DNA of 64,000 nucleotides from Mesorhabditis belari (taxonomy: Eukaryota; Nematoda; Chromadorea; Rhabditida; Rhabditidae): positions 424,501 through 488,500 of the forward strand of contig CAUEEP010000912.1 of NCBI GenBank assembly GCA_958450365.1, read 5' to 3'. The position numbers were made by a program, and so were the translations under genes. Positions within the stretch are counted from its first letter, which is position 1; every line of letters starts with the position of its first letter. Positions 12,501 through 22,616 of the stretch are shown piece by piece. A model generated the notes under the pieces. It was not told where the DNA came from and searched no databases. It saw only the letters and a list, made by a program, of their open reading frames with translations.

Positions 12501-15500
12501 ATAAGTGGGTAAACCAAAAAAAACTACTTTTGAATATAATATTATTGTACTCTCAGTAGCATAAAAACGAATTATCTTAGAGCTAGCTTTATCCGATATT
12601 TTTGGAAGCCATTGGAAGCTTGACTCTCAACCATTCCGGGCTACCTCAAATCTACTTCAAATTTTCTGTGCTTAGAGTATTGATAGCTAAAAAATTATAA
12701 ACTTAACAGCCCAGCTCAGATTTAGCCTTTTTGCTCGGCCCCATCGGCGCACAATAAGATCCTATTTCATGCATGCCGCTAATATCTCGTTGGCTAAGTG
12801 GTTAGTGCTCTTGCGTCATAGGTAGCTCTTTTGGTATAGGTAACTGGTAGCTCTTTTGACGTGTTCGATCCCCCGTGCCGCTGTGTTCTTTGCTTTTTTG
12901 ATTTTTTTTGTGTCAAATCGTTTTTTAATTAAACAAATTCATTATATGCATTTGAAATTTTGGTCTAACCAAAAGACCGTGAGGATACAAATCACGTTTT
13001 AGAAAAAAAACGAAAAGGATTTATTGATGCGTTATCGCTATTTTAAAATTATTGATAGTTATTGCTAGTTATTGATAGTTATTGCCATTTCAAATTATAT
13101 CATTATAAAGATAATCAATTTGTTGAATTAAAAACCAATTTGACACAAAAAAGAAATAAACGAGCAAAAAGCAAATAAAGCAAGTAGCAAGCAAGCAGCG
13201 AGCAAGCGCCAAGCAAGCAGCAAGCAAGCAAAAAAGCAAAAGATGGCGGCACGGGAGATTGAACCGGTGCAGATTGAACAAAAAGTTGAATATCTTTTTT
13301 TGCTTGAGAATTTAGGAAATGCTGATTACAGATTACAGATTGATTACAGATTCGGAATCACCGTGAAATTCTGCATCAGAAACACTGTTTCCAGCCAAAC
13401 AGTGGGTCTGGTGGGGTTCCCTTGTGAGAGTTCAATAATATTATATTCAAAAGTTCTATTAGGTTGATGCATAAGTCTTTTCGTTCCTTTTCGTCTGCCG
13501 TTTCAAGCCAACAAATGCACCAATTAAACTACGGTTGATTTCATTAGAAAAACCAATTATTTTTCTGCAAAATAACATTAAAACGGGTTTAAAAATATTT
13601 TATGCCTGGATTTTCTTGAGAGTATGAAGTCGGGTAGTCAAAAAGGGCTAACTCGATGATGCGGTTTAGACACCTTAGCTAAAGAAAACCTATCTTCGTG
13701 TCAATAGATAAAAGACAGAGAAAAAAAAGTTTGATATTTCGCCAAAATTTCAGAGAAATTCATTCAGCCAATTTTTCCGTAGAGTTTTTTATAGATTTTT
13801 ACGAAAAAGGCGTTTTTCACTCTCGAATTTGCTTGAAAGTGAACCGAAATTGACTTAAAAAGATGCAAATTGAACAAAAAAACACTTTTTTTATAGAGCA
13901 AACTATAGATTAATTGGTGAATTTGTTACTTTTTAACAGAAGTACGAAAAAAACGAAAAGACTTATGCATCAACCTAATATAATAATAGGGTGGTGCAAA
14001 AGAAACTACCGTTGGGTATCAGCTCTCATTTATCAGAAACGAGCGATGCTAACGGCATTATTTTTTTTATGTTTTGTTCGCATATTTGTTTGCTATTTAT
14101 TTCGACATTTCAATTTTTTGGTTGTTGTTTATTTTATTTTTAAATGCTTATATTTTTTATTTAGATCATGGTCGAGCAAAAGTTTATGCTACGAGCAGCA
14201 TTACTGTTTAACTTCAAAATTGAAAAGTCTGCTGCCGAATCGCATCGTTGTCTCGCAAGGAACCAAAAGAGAAAAGAGGACCAAATTTGTAGAGAAAAGG
14301 AACCAAATTTGTAGAGAAAAGGAACCAAGTCTGCTGCCGAATCGCATCGTTCTCTCTGTGCTGCCTTCGGAGATGGCAGTTTGTCTCTCAGGCAGTGTCA
14401 GACTTGGTTTCAACGATTCCGAGAGGGAGACGAGACTTTGGAAGATTACGAGCACGGTTCGAGGCCAGAAGTCGTGAACGAAGCCAAGCTGAGGGACGTT
14501 CTTCAGGCCGATCCATGCCAATCTGCTCGAAATCTTGCGAAAATATTCCATTGTGATCATGTCACCATCGAATGCCATCTTTTTTTTGAATTTACTGTCA
14601 AATCGGCAGTTTCTTTTGCAATAGTTCTATAATAGATTTAAAAGTTTTTTGTTTACCCACTTATAATGAGAATTATGCTTTGAATTTTAAGGACAGCTTA
14701 TTTCTTGTCACTCTGTATAATCTTGGCAATAGATTAATCGAAAACTAAACTTTAGGATGATTCCTTGGACTTTAATGATCTGGTACCGGTGGCATGGCAA
14801 ATCAGTGATGCTTTGGTAACTTTTTTAGAAATATTGTGTTGTAAACCTACCTGTAGACCTTCCTCTCGAGCAAAATGATCGTTCATCGAGACGTGGCTGC
14901 CAGAAATATTCTTGTGACAAAGAAGAAAATGGCAAAGGTTTAGAAAAAGTCAGTGAGAGATTTAATTCAACCCTATTAGCTCTCTGACTTTGGCCTATGT
15001 CGATCGATAAAAGAAACTGATTTCTTCAAGTCTTATGGAGAGAAATTGCCAATCAAATGGATGGCGCCCGAGTCGATCGAATCGGCTTGTTTCTCGACAA
15101 AGAGCGATGTGTAAGTAAATGGAGAAAGTGAAACATTGAAAGATTCTAGATCAGTTAGAGAATTTAATCAAGGTGTGGCGAATTGCCACTGCTCTGCATT
15201 TAGTCAAAATTCAATACACAAGTTAAAATTCAAAGTTGATGGATAAACTACCGTAATCAGCCACTAGACGATATTCAGTTTTCCGTTTGTCGTAGCTTGT
15301 CTACTTAAAAACCCATTATTTAAGCTTTGTTTTGAGTCAGTTGTGGGCTCCTTTTTCACACGCAAGTGTTGAAGTAATTGTGATAGTGTCAGGTTGCTCC
15401 AGTTTGAAGTTTGCCCTTATTTGGAACCATTTTGGAACCATATTGGAAGGAACCTTATTCGAGCCACATTGGAACCATATTGGAACCATATTGGAACCAT

Positions 15501-16502
15501 ATTGGAACCACATTGGAACCATTTGGAACCAATGGAAGGACCACACCAAGGAACCATATTGGAAAAGGAACCAAGGAACCAATTGAACCAAGGACCAATT
15601 GGACCAATTGGAACCAATTGGAACCAATTGGAGCCATATTGGAACCATATTGGAACCAATTGGAACCACATTGGAACCATTTGGAACCATATTGGAAGGA
15701 ACCTTATTCGAGCCACATTGGAACCACATTGGAACATATTGGAACCATATTGGAACCATATTGGAACCATATTGGAACCATATTGGAACCATATTGGAAC
15801 CATATTGGAACCATATTGGAACCATATTGGAACCATATTGGAACCACATTCGAACCATTTTGGAACCATATTGGAACCATTACTATTTAATAAGGGAAAG
15901 TTTTGATAAATTGTGCGTTTCCAAGACATCTACCATTGAACCACACCGAGATACGGTCTCACAAGAAATTAAAAAAGATCAAAGTATAGATATATTTCTT
16001 ACACAAAGTTTAAATTCAAATTTTTCATTTATGCAAATCTTGAGATGGAGATCAAGCTCAAGGAGTAATAAGTCGATTTCCAGCTGGTCTTTTGGAATTC
16101 TTCTCTTCGAAATGTATTCCTTTGGTGAAACGCCCTATATGTCAATGGATCCCACTGATGTTTTATCGTTTCTGGAAGATGGAAACAGATTAGAACTTTC
16201 AGAATCAACTCCGAAATTGATGTATTTTAACGGTTACAATAGAATCATTTCACTATTGATTGCAGAAGTTCTCTCATCGAGAGTTGTTGGTTGGAGGAAC
16301 CGACAGAACGTCCGGATTTCTCGCACCTTCAAAAGCAATTCTATCAAGAGATGGAATCGAATTCCGAAAAATATGGATATCTTCAGTTCAGGTATTGAAA
16401 ATCTTATTTGGTTCTAATAGGTTTTTTAGCAAAAACTACTATCGTCAAGAACCAGTCAGTGATTTGGATTCAAGCAAGCCGCAAATGGATTTCCATTTCT
16501 GA
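6514..16502 (+). CDS. Receptor tyrosine kinase, single-pass, 866 aa
   Basis: Exons: 6514-6549, 6644-6721, 7183-7319, 7362-7410, 7576-7732, 7902-7981, 8022-8107, 8318-8481, 8592-8695, 8762-8853, 8904-9058, 9146-9262, 9343-9445, 9489-9555, 9789-9985, 10453-10594, 10656-10708, 12268-12442, 14756-14815, 14857-14937, 14980-15110, 16084-16221, 16266-16391, 16430-16502. All phases agree. Signal peptide MCFILFLLALTR; N-glycosylation-rich ectodomain to about residue 514; TM about 515-538 (WYWLGPLIGLLAMTPFFYIG). Kinase domain: LGEGAFAVVYKG at 561 (third loop Gly is Ala), Lys595 in VAVKM, EEFLEEIEFM, HRDVAARN at 694, DFG at 714, KLPIKWMAPE to 742, WSFGILLFEM, and CWLEEPTERPDF. The HRDxAARN and KWMAPE motifs mark a tyrosine kinase; all catalytic residues are present. 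Only one activation-loop Tyr (KSYGEK) is seen. Weak points are exons 1-2 and the acceptor at 10655. The ligand is unknown. Confidence 0.8.
7084..7137. repeat. Short tandem repeat, 20-bp unit
   Basis: About 2.7 copies of TTTAACAGAATAGTTAACAT in a kinase intron. Confidence 0.8.
8533..8611 (+). repeat. Tandem triplication of a splice-acceptor segment
   Basis: TCTTTAGATGACAATTTGTA is present about three times in a row, ending at the acceptor that opens the kinase exon at 8592. Each copy carries its own TTTAG acceptor followed by ATGAC, so up to three acceptors are available. Using an upstream one would add sequence to the exon. Confidence 0.7.
10895..11740. mobile_element. Mariner-like TIR pieces in kinase intron
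   Basis: TTAGGTTGGCAAGTTATAAA (followed by CGATCGTTTTT) occurs at 10898 and again at 11339, both in the same direction. The second is followed by a roughly 400-bp body (GGTTTCTAGCTAATATATTT and so on) that recurs inverted at 62105-62855. TTAGG termini next to TA are typical of mariner-type elements. No intact pair of opposite ends was found here, so these are broken or nested insertions. Confidence 0.65.
11054..11338 (-). pseudogene. Membrane-protein exon fragment between mariner ends
   Basis: A 94-codon open frame on the minus strand encodes hydrophobic segments (TFLGTGITLVYIVFYLIGAN and LLISFMIYLVSVI) separated by FKQRQ, like two or more transmembrane helices of a multi-pass protein. It lies antisense in the kinase intron and is bounded on both sides by TTAGGTTGGCAAG mariner ends, which suggests a captured gene piece. 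The family was not identified. No start or splice context was found. Confidence 0.4.
11740..12232. mobile_element. MITE-like element, inverted copy of 49012-49530
   Basis: The block from TTTATTCAACATAAAACCAT to the terminal AACCCAATA (12232) is the reverse complement of 49012-49500. One end reads TATTGGGTTGATGAATTG with a TA next to it, as in Tc1/mariner MITEs. The internal part is itself repetitive: CTTTCTTCAAAAGAAACCCA occurs twice as an inverted pair. Confidence 0.7.
12788..12890 (+). ncRNA. tRNA-like (SINE-head-like) sequence with internal duplication
   Basis: An A-box-like TGGCTAAGTGGTTAG and a B-box-like GTTCGATCCCCC are spaced like a tRNA stretched by a duplicated GGTAGCTCTTTTG segment. 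It is probably a pseudo-tRNA or SINE head rather than a working tRNA. Confidence 0.5.
13459..13978. mobile_element. Mariner MITE with TA duplication (520 bp)
   Basis: Starts TTAGGTTGATGCATAAGTCT and ends with the exact reverse complement AGACTTATGCATCAACCTAA. TA dinucleotides flank both sides (13457-13458 and 13979-13980). The interior has no transposase frame. Related sequence recurs at 37120-37560, 59000-59450, 60265-60640 and 63630-63985. Confidence 0.88.
13984..14632 (+). mobile_element. Deleted mariner element keeping the HTH region
   Basis: Imperfect terminal repeats (GGTGCAAAAGAAACTACC against the reverse complement of GGCAGTTTCTTTTGCAATAG) bound 650 bp. The frame at about 14381-14585 encodes a mariner N-terminal DNA-binding region: QCQTWFQRFREGDETLEDY, then a short degenerate linker, then LQADPCQSARNLAKIFHCDH. 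The catalytic domain is entirely missing. It sits 5 bp from the previous element. Confidence 0.8.
15172..16010 (+). mobile_element. Dispersed repeat with internal GGAACCATATT minisatellite (copy 1)
   Basis: Unique flanks TGTGGCGAATTGCCACTGCT and so on (15174-15420) and AATAAGGGAAAGTTTTGATA onward (15887-16000) are shared almost base for base with 40578-40840 and 41037-41150. Between the flanks lies the 11-bp minisatellite. The whole unit sits in the kinase intron that separates the APE exon from the WSFG exon. Confidence 0.85.
15420..15890. repeat. 11-bp minisatellite (GGAACCATATT)n, about 470 bp
   Basis: Roughly forty copies of GGAACCATATT with variants (CACATT, ATTTGG, CAATTGG). It opens long frames on both strands (EPYWNHIGTIL-type repeats), which are composition artefacts. 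It is much longer here than in the sister copy at 40845-41035. Confidence 0.95.
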
Positions 16503-16917
16503 ATTTCGCTGTTTGTCGTTTGCTAAAGGTATTAAAGGGCGGTAATAATCGTGGCCGATTCTGACTAAAAACTTTTTTTTTGGAGAAAATTCATTTATTT
16601 CGTGTTTATTTGTTAGATTTATTGCTAAAAATGATAAAAATGAATTGGTAAAGTGAATTTTAGCACAAAATAGAGTTTATTCACATTGATCGTGATCTCG
16701 AAGCCCAAGTATCTTCTGGTAGAATTCGAAGAACCAAAATTGCTTCTTCAACATCGTCACCTTTGTGGTCGGGCACCTGGTGATATAGCAGAATTCTGTA
16801 TCAGCTATGCAATCATTTAATCAAAAAAGTCAAGCTCAACGTTGGCTCAATCAACTCTTAACTCAAAATCGTCATGATTTTCGGCATATGGCCTGTCGGC
16901 ATATGGCTATTTTGTTC

Positions 16918-17200
16918 TAATAGGTTTTTCAGCAAAAACTACTATCGTCAAGAACCAGTCAGTGATTTGGATTCAAGCAAGCCGCAACTGGATTTCCATT
17001 TCTGAATTTCGATGTTTGTCGTTTGCTAAAGGTATTAAAGGGCGGTAATAATCGTGGCCGATTCTGACTAAAAACTTTTTTTTTGGAGAAAATTCATTTA
17101 TTTCTTGTTTATTTGCTAGATTTATTGCTAGAAATGATAAAATTAATTGGGAAAATTAATGTTAGCACAAAAAGAGAGTTTATTCACATTTCGCGTGACC
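16918..17200 (+). pseudogene. Duplicated last exon and 3' region of the kinase gene
   Basis: Repeats 16413-16690 nearly exactly, including the TTTTTCAG acceptor, the tail exon ending DFHF-stop (Met of the original replaced by Leu) and the GGCGGTAATAATCGTGGCCG 3' stretch. Located 500 bp downstream of the original. It could serve as an alternative last exon. Confidence 0.8.
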
Positions 17201-17519
17201 ACCCTTTTAGGGCTTTTTTTCTGAATTTGTATTTTCTTTGAAATCTTGAATCCGAGCAAGCCTCCCGATACAACCTGTGCACTTTTTTTGCGCCTTGATA
17301 CAAGCCTCTTATCAACTACATCACCGGGAATCTTTTAGGCGAGTGTGGGGACGCCTCAAATAAACCAAATATCTTGTTTTGAAAGGCCAGAGTTCATGCG
17401 TTTCTCTAGTGAGTGCTGAAACATTGGGTGAAATTCACCCAGCATTTCGTGGTCGTGTTGCAAATGGTAAACTTAAAGTCGAAGTTTAAACTAAAATACT
17501 CTCATAGCTTATCTTAAAG

Positions 17520-17700
17520 GAGGGAAGGGTAATAATCGTTACCGATTCTCACTACAGACTTTTTTTTTCGAGAAAATTCATTTATTTTGTGTTTGTTTCT
17601 TAGATTTATTGCTAGAAATGATAAAAATAAATTCGCAAAATGAATTTGAGCTCAAAATAGAGTTTGTTCACATTTCGCGTCGCCAACATTTTGAGAGCTT
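17520..17700 (+). repeat. Third copy of the kinase 3' flank
   Basis: GGTAATAATCGTTACCGATT through CACATTTCGCGT repeats the 3' sequence after the kinase stop a third time, more diverged and without the exon. The spacing of the three copies (about 500 and 500-600 bp) suggests stepwise tandem duplication. Confidence 0.75.
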
Positions 17701-17761
17701 TTTTTCTGGATTTTTGATTTTCTTTTGGTCTTAAAGATCGTGACCTCAAAACCCAAGTAAG

Positions 17762-18590
17762 TTGTCAACGTACAAAGAATCAATCAACAATTGTTTGATC
17801 CACTACTGGTTGCACTCGTTTGCAGTTGCGGCCAGGCTAAATTTAGCAGTTTGACGAAACTTGGACTTTAAAATATGAATAACTTTAGGAATCGTACTAC
17901 TAGAGTTTTTTCTTTGAAAGCCCTACCGATCAAGATTCATATTTTTGTGTATATCGTAGAACAAACCGTCTCCGGAGTGAGATCGATCCATCCCGGTTTG
18001 CATGCGCAAATGTAAACTCCATCGTTGCAATCGTTCACGCTTTTCGTTTCTATGAGTTTATTAAATTGTATCCGATATAAAGCAAACCTTTTAGAACTGA
18101 AAAAAGAACAATCAATAGCCTCAAAGTTTTGAATAACATCTAAATGTTGAATCTTGATTGGGAAAAAGGAAATAAAATGATTTTGAGAGGCAATGTTGAT
18201 TTTCTCTTTAAATCTTTCACAAATCAAGGCCAATTATTTGATTGAATCCCTTGTTTCCGCAAATTTTTATTTTCCCCGGTTTAAATGATACAAATTGTTG
18301 ACATGCTGAACTTTCTTGTAAACGATTTTACATTTGCGCATGTAAACCGGGAACGATTGATCTCACTCCGGAGTTTGTTCTACGATATACACAAAAATCT
18401 GAATCTTGATCGGTAGGGCTTTCAAAGAAAAAACTTAGTAGTACGATTCCTAAAGTTATTCATATTTTAAAGTTCAAATTTTGTCAAACTGCTAAATTTA
18501 GCCTGGCCGCAACTGCAAACGAGTGCAACCAGTAATGGATCAAGCAATTGTTGATTGATTCTTTGTACGTTGACAACTTTATCCCTGGCT
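17762..18590. repeat. Inverted repeat, arms about 260 bp, spacer about 300 bp
   Basis: Arms 17762-18025 and 18325-18590 are reverse complements with small indels (shared pieces include ACGTACAAAGAATCAATCAA, GCCAGGCTAAATTTAGCAG and TGTTCTACGATATACACAAA). The left arm contains an EGF-like exon piece that the right arm has partly lost. Confidence 0.85.
17937..18040 (-). pseudogene. EGF-like exon fragment
   Basis: On the minus strand a frame reads SVNDCNDGVYICACKPGW, followed by IDLTPETVC. This is the C-x-C-x-PGW end of an EGF-like repeat. The opposing arm keeps YICACKPG-like sequence with the preceding codons deleted. Only a fragment of a domain is present and no neighbouring exon was recognised. 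Confidence 0.5.
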
Positions 18591-18804
18591 TTGTCAAAAT
18601 TCTGCATTGAATTGAATACATAAAAATGTCCGCTTATTTTCTTGATCCTTGGAGCGCCACTTCTGCATCAGCTGTTAGATCAGTCCCACGCTTTCTGAAA
18701 TTTTTTTGGCTTTACAATTTTAGTTTGAGTTGAAGCAGGATCTACCTTCAATGCTTCTACTACAATAATGGTAGTACTGCCAGGCCAAACCAGTTCAGAA
18801 GCTA

Positions 18805-20148
18805 CCGTAAATACTGTAATTGGACCCCCCCCCCTCTAATAGTACCCCACCCTAGAGGGGGAGGGAAAAAATAATACCCCACCCCCACCTAACGCGTAAT
18901 TACAAACAACGCTTTTAAAGCGGAAAATTTTCAGGTATTTTCAGAAATCGTTTGTATTTTTAATTTTATTCCATAAATTTGGGGTGGCTACTTTGCGCCA
19001 AAGTTTTTTGCGCAGCTCGCCATAACTTCCTTCTAAGTGGGCCAATCTTTATTATTGTAGATCTCAACAAGTGCAACAAAGTAACATCAAAATCATAAAG
19101 AAGACTTAGAAGACTTGAACCACTTAGAAGCCACTTGAACTCGGAGGGGATTGATATCGGTTTGGCTGAATGGATACGGGATCGTCGAGCCGAAAAGAAA
19201 CGGGTGACACGCCGAATTATCTGGAATGAAGCGGCTAATCGATTCGAAAAAGCTGAAATTTCTTTCAAAAGAAGCCATGGCTGGATGGAGTCGTTCTTGA
19301 GGCGTCACCAACTTTCTTTGAGGGCACCAACAACAACTTGTCAAAAGCTGTCGAGCAAATTTGAGAGGCTATCGTCGAGCACATTCTGAGGCTGAACAAG
19401 ACAATCAAAGAAGGCGACTACAAGCCCATTGTTGCTTGCGATGAGACGGCGGTTTGGCTGGATGCTTCGATGAGCAAGTGCACCGAAGCGGTTGGGGCCA
19501 AAGAAGATCGTGTTCTCACCCGCGGCTACGACAAGATGAATATATCCGTGATGCTCACTGCTCGTTCCGATGGGAAAAAGTTACGCCCTTTTGTCGTGGT
19601 GCCTCGGAAAACGATGAACGAAAAAAATCGAGACAAAGTTCCAATCAAAGTTATTGCTCTGTTGGAAAGAGAAGAAAAGCAAGTGCTTCGATAATGAGAT
19701 CACGGCGGAATACTCGTAACGCTCTTCCGGTGGACTTATCTTTAATTATTATCTTTAATATATTGTACAGGCGATGAGAAATGCTCGGACAGAGACAGAA
19801 ATCAAGGACCTCTTGGAGCCGCTCGCATCGACGGGATTTCAAGGACATCGAGGAATTGATGATCAAGAAAATGATAAATTCATTGATTCGGATGTTTCTA
19901 TTGATTTCGCTTGTTAGTTGTTTTTGTTTCGTTTTGCTGTTAAATTTTCAAATGGCTAAAACCAATAAAAACTAAAGAAAAAGTCTGCTTTTGAACAAAT
20001 TATTTGAATGTATCCTGATTTGGCAACTCGAATAGTGGTGTAAAATAGTAACCCACCCTCTAATAGTGCCCCACCCTCTAATAGTACCCCACCCTAGAGG
20101 GGGAGGGAAAAAATAGTACCCCATGGGGTCCAATTACAGTATTTACGG
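18805..20148 (+). mobile_element. pogo/Tc5-type DNA transposon, termini intact
   Basis: Ends are inverted (CCGTAAATACTGTAATTGGA against TCCAATTACAGTATTTACGG) with flanking TA at 18803-18804 and 20149-20150. A G/C-rich subterminal palindrome (CCACCCTAGAGGGGGAGGG) lies inside both ends, with the TAATAGTACCCCACCC motif duplicated on the right. The interior holds a broken transposase. Confidence 0.88.
19135..19694 (+). pseudogene. pogo-family transposase, frameshifted and truncated
   Basis: The first frame (19135-19389) resembles a CENP-B/pogo DNA-binding domain: AEWIRDRRAEKKRVTRRIIW, then SFKRSHGWMESFLRRHQLSLR, matching the conserved 'GWxxxFxxRHxLSLR' region. After a frameshift the catalytic part starts with the first Asp of the DDE/D triad (IVACDETAVWLD), then TRGYDKMNISVMLTA. 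It stops at 19694 before the second and third acidic residues, so no active enzyme is possible. Confidence 0.8.
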
Positions 20149-20289
20149 TAGGTACATGCCTGATTTCTAAGAAAACACAAGTAAAACCTGTAGGTTTCGT
20201 CACACATGGCTTTGTAATTTTTACGGGGCAGGAAACTAGATCCAACTAGGCTTCTAAAAGTTAAAGGGAAGCGCACCAACTTAAGATGA

Positions 20290-20995
20290 GCTTCTGAATC
20301 GAGCATTTGATGCAGAATTCTACGCCGATTCCGAAGCTGCTTCCGTTCTTGCAAAATGGTTTTCTATCAAAAGTTATAGAAAATTTTAAATTTGTAGTTA
20401 AAAATGAAAGTTTCCTCGCCGAAATGGGATCTCCTCATATAGTGGGCTTCTTCAGTGCCAGTCAAAGGTGGATTGGTGTCACAGCGGGTAGAGGGGCTTC
20501 TATACAAAACGATTTCTTCATTTTTCTTGCTTGGGTTCAATTCCAACCTTTGTTTTTTTCTTAGGAAAATTTCATTTTTGGCTACAAATTTAAAAGACTT
20601 ATAATTTTTGATAGAGAGCCATTTTGCAAAAACGGAAAGCAGATTCGGAATCGGCGTGGAATTTGACATCGAATGGTTTGAGTCTCGATCCAAAAGCTCA
20701 TCTTAAATTGGTGCACTTCCCTTGTTAGACACGTTCAGAGGCCAAGTCAGAAGCTTGCTTCTGGACTCGAAAGGCTAGGCCAGAAGCCAAACCAAGGTCG
20801 GTCTGGCTTCCTAACCAAGGTCTGGTCTGGCTTCTTGCCTGATCTGGAACAATCTTCTTGCCTGATCTACCTCTAGCTATGATCTAAAACTCACGATGGA
20901 AGCGCAAGAGTGACAGACATAGCGAGAAGCATCACGATGAGAATGAGGGACGATTGAAAACGCATTTTCGATAAGAATTTCTAAATAACTTTTTC
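20290..20995. repeat. Foldback repeat family A, copy 1
   Basis: Inner inverted arms (CAAAATGGTTTTCTATCAAA at 20354 and the reverse-sense TTTGATAGAGAGCCATTTTG at 20608) with a spacer containing GGGCTTCTATACAAAACGAT. A tail includes GATGGAAGCGCAAGAGTGAC. The whole unit recurs at 21960-22616. Confidence 0.8.
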
Positions 20996-20996
20996 G

Positions 20997-21670
20997 AGAT
21001 AAGCCGACGCAAAGAGGACTTCACTTTCGCTGATCGCTTTTTTAACAAACAAACAACAAGCTTGTCTTTGATTCTTTTAGTCGAAAAATCTTCGGCATGA
21101 CCTTTTTGAACTTTCAATAAAATATTTTGAATTAAAAGTATCAAAATCCTAATCTTTGATTAAGTGTATAACAATTTCTTTTGTAAATCAATGCTATTCC
21201 TAGCTCAACTTTCGTGTTTAGTTAAAGCAAGCTTCCAAAGAGCTTTCAAAAACTTTTAAAATCAACTTTTAATTAAATCAAATGTTAAATCAATCTTTAT
21301 TGGCGCTAAACTTCAAGAGTTACACTTCAAGAACAGTTTGAATTGATAGTTTTTCTTTCAATTTTCATAGATTCAAAAGTTGAGTTCAAGCCGATGCGCC
21401 GAGTACTATTTGAGTGCAAGTCGAGAACAAAAGTAGATAACCACTTCATTTCTAAACTTTTGATTTTTAGCTTTTTAATCGAATCTCGCAGCAATCAGCT
21501 GTGTTTTTTGGTTTGATGACGCTTCAAATAAAGTTTACAATCGTTTTCGTAAAGTTCTATTTCATCAGAACAAAATCTTTTTAAAGAAAAAGTCCAAGAA
21601 AATGATAAGCTCGAATGGTTATTCATAAAAAAAGGCCAAAAAGGAGGAGCGATTTGTTTTTTTTTGCTAT
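20997..21670. repeat. Repeat family B, copy 1
   Basis: GAGATAAGCCGACGCAAAGA to AAAAAGGCCAAAAAGGAGGA, almost identical to 38148-38815. No coding potential was recognised. It directly follows family A copy 1. Confidence 0.8.
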
Positions 21671-21959
21671 AGTAATTTTTTATTCAGTAGAAAATCACAA
21701 AGAATGTGATCGGATCTGGGCGACTGATCTAACAATTTTTAATAGAGAAAAGTGACCAAATGACAGATTCGCCGGAGAGAAGTCGACTAGCGCTCATTCA
21801 AACGCTTGTTAAATGAGTTGTATAAGTCCAATCGGGATGTTTTTGGTAGATAAATGTAGCCAAGATTGAGGACTACAATTCTCTAAATAACACTTGCCAC
21901 TTTTGAAATAAAATAGACATTTCCCAGATACTTTTCCAAAAAGGTGTTGCGGTAATACT

Positions 21960-22616
21960 TGGTAATTCCGAATCTGCTTTCCGTTTTTGCAAAATGCCTC
22001 TCTAACAAAAGTTATCAACATTTTAAATTTGCAGCCAAAAAATGAAATTTTTCTCGCCGAAATGGGATCTTCTTTTATAATGGGCTTCTATAGTGCCAGG
22101 CAAAGGTGGATTGGCGTCATAGTGGGTAGAGGGGCTTCTATACAAAACGATTTCTTCATTTTTCTTGCTTGGGTTCAATTCCATCCTTTGTTTTTTTATT
22201 AGGAAAATTTCATTTTTGGCTACAAATTTAAAAGGTTTATAGCTTTTGATAGAGAGCCATTTTGCAAAAACGGAAAGCAGATTCGGAATCGGCGTAGAAT
22301 TCGGCATCGAATGGTCTGGGTCTCGATCCAAAAGCTCATCTTAAGTTGGTACACTTCCCTTGTTAGACAAGTCCAAGTCAGGAGCTTCCTGACTCCAGAA
22401 GCCAAGTCAAGAGCTTGCTTCTGGACTCTAAATGCTAAGCCAGAAGCCAAACCAAGATCTGGCGCTTTGCCTGCTTGATCTGGAACAACTCTACCTCTAG
22501 CTATGATCTAAAACTCACGATGGAAGCGCAAGAGTGACGGACATAGCGAGAAGCATCACGAGGAGAATGAGGAACGTTTGAAAACGCATTTTCGATAAGA
22601 ATTTCTAAATAACTTT
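21960..22616. repeat. Foldback repeat family A, copy 2
   Basis: Same order of blocks as 20290-20995 with base changes (GGGCTTCTATAGTGCCAGGC, CATCGAATGGTCTGGGTCTC). It ends in the same AAGAATTTCTAAATAACTTT. Direct orientation, 1.6 kb apart. Confidence 0.8.

Larger units (their letters stand above)
12476..14692. mobile_element. TIR element (2.2 kb) hosting two nested mariner copies
   Basis: Its left end (about 50 bp, TTAAAATTCAACGCATAACT to CTTTATAAGTGGGTAAACC) is the reverse complement of 14641-14692 with few changes. The element fills most of the intron between the hinge and catalytic-loop exons of the kinase. Inside lie a tRNA-like sequence (12788-12890) and two further complete TIR elements (13459-13978, 13984-14632). 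Its own family was not identified. Confidence 0.65.

Noticed and set aside
15337..15929. Long open frames of 159-272 codons on both strands (EPYWNHIGTIL-like repeats)
   Set aside because: They are produced by the 11-bp minisatellite, which is open in several frames at once. Only the part of one frame after 16084 overlaps a real kinase exon.
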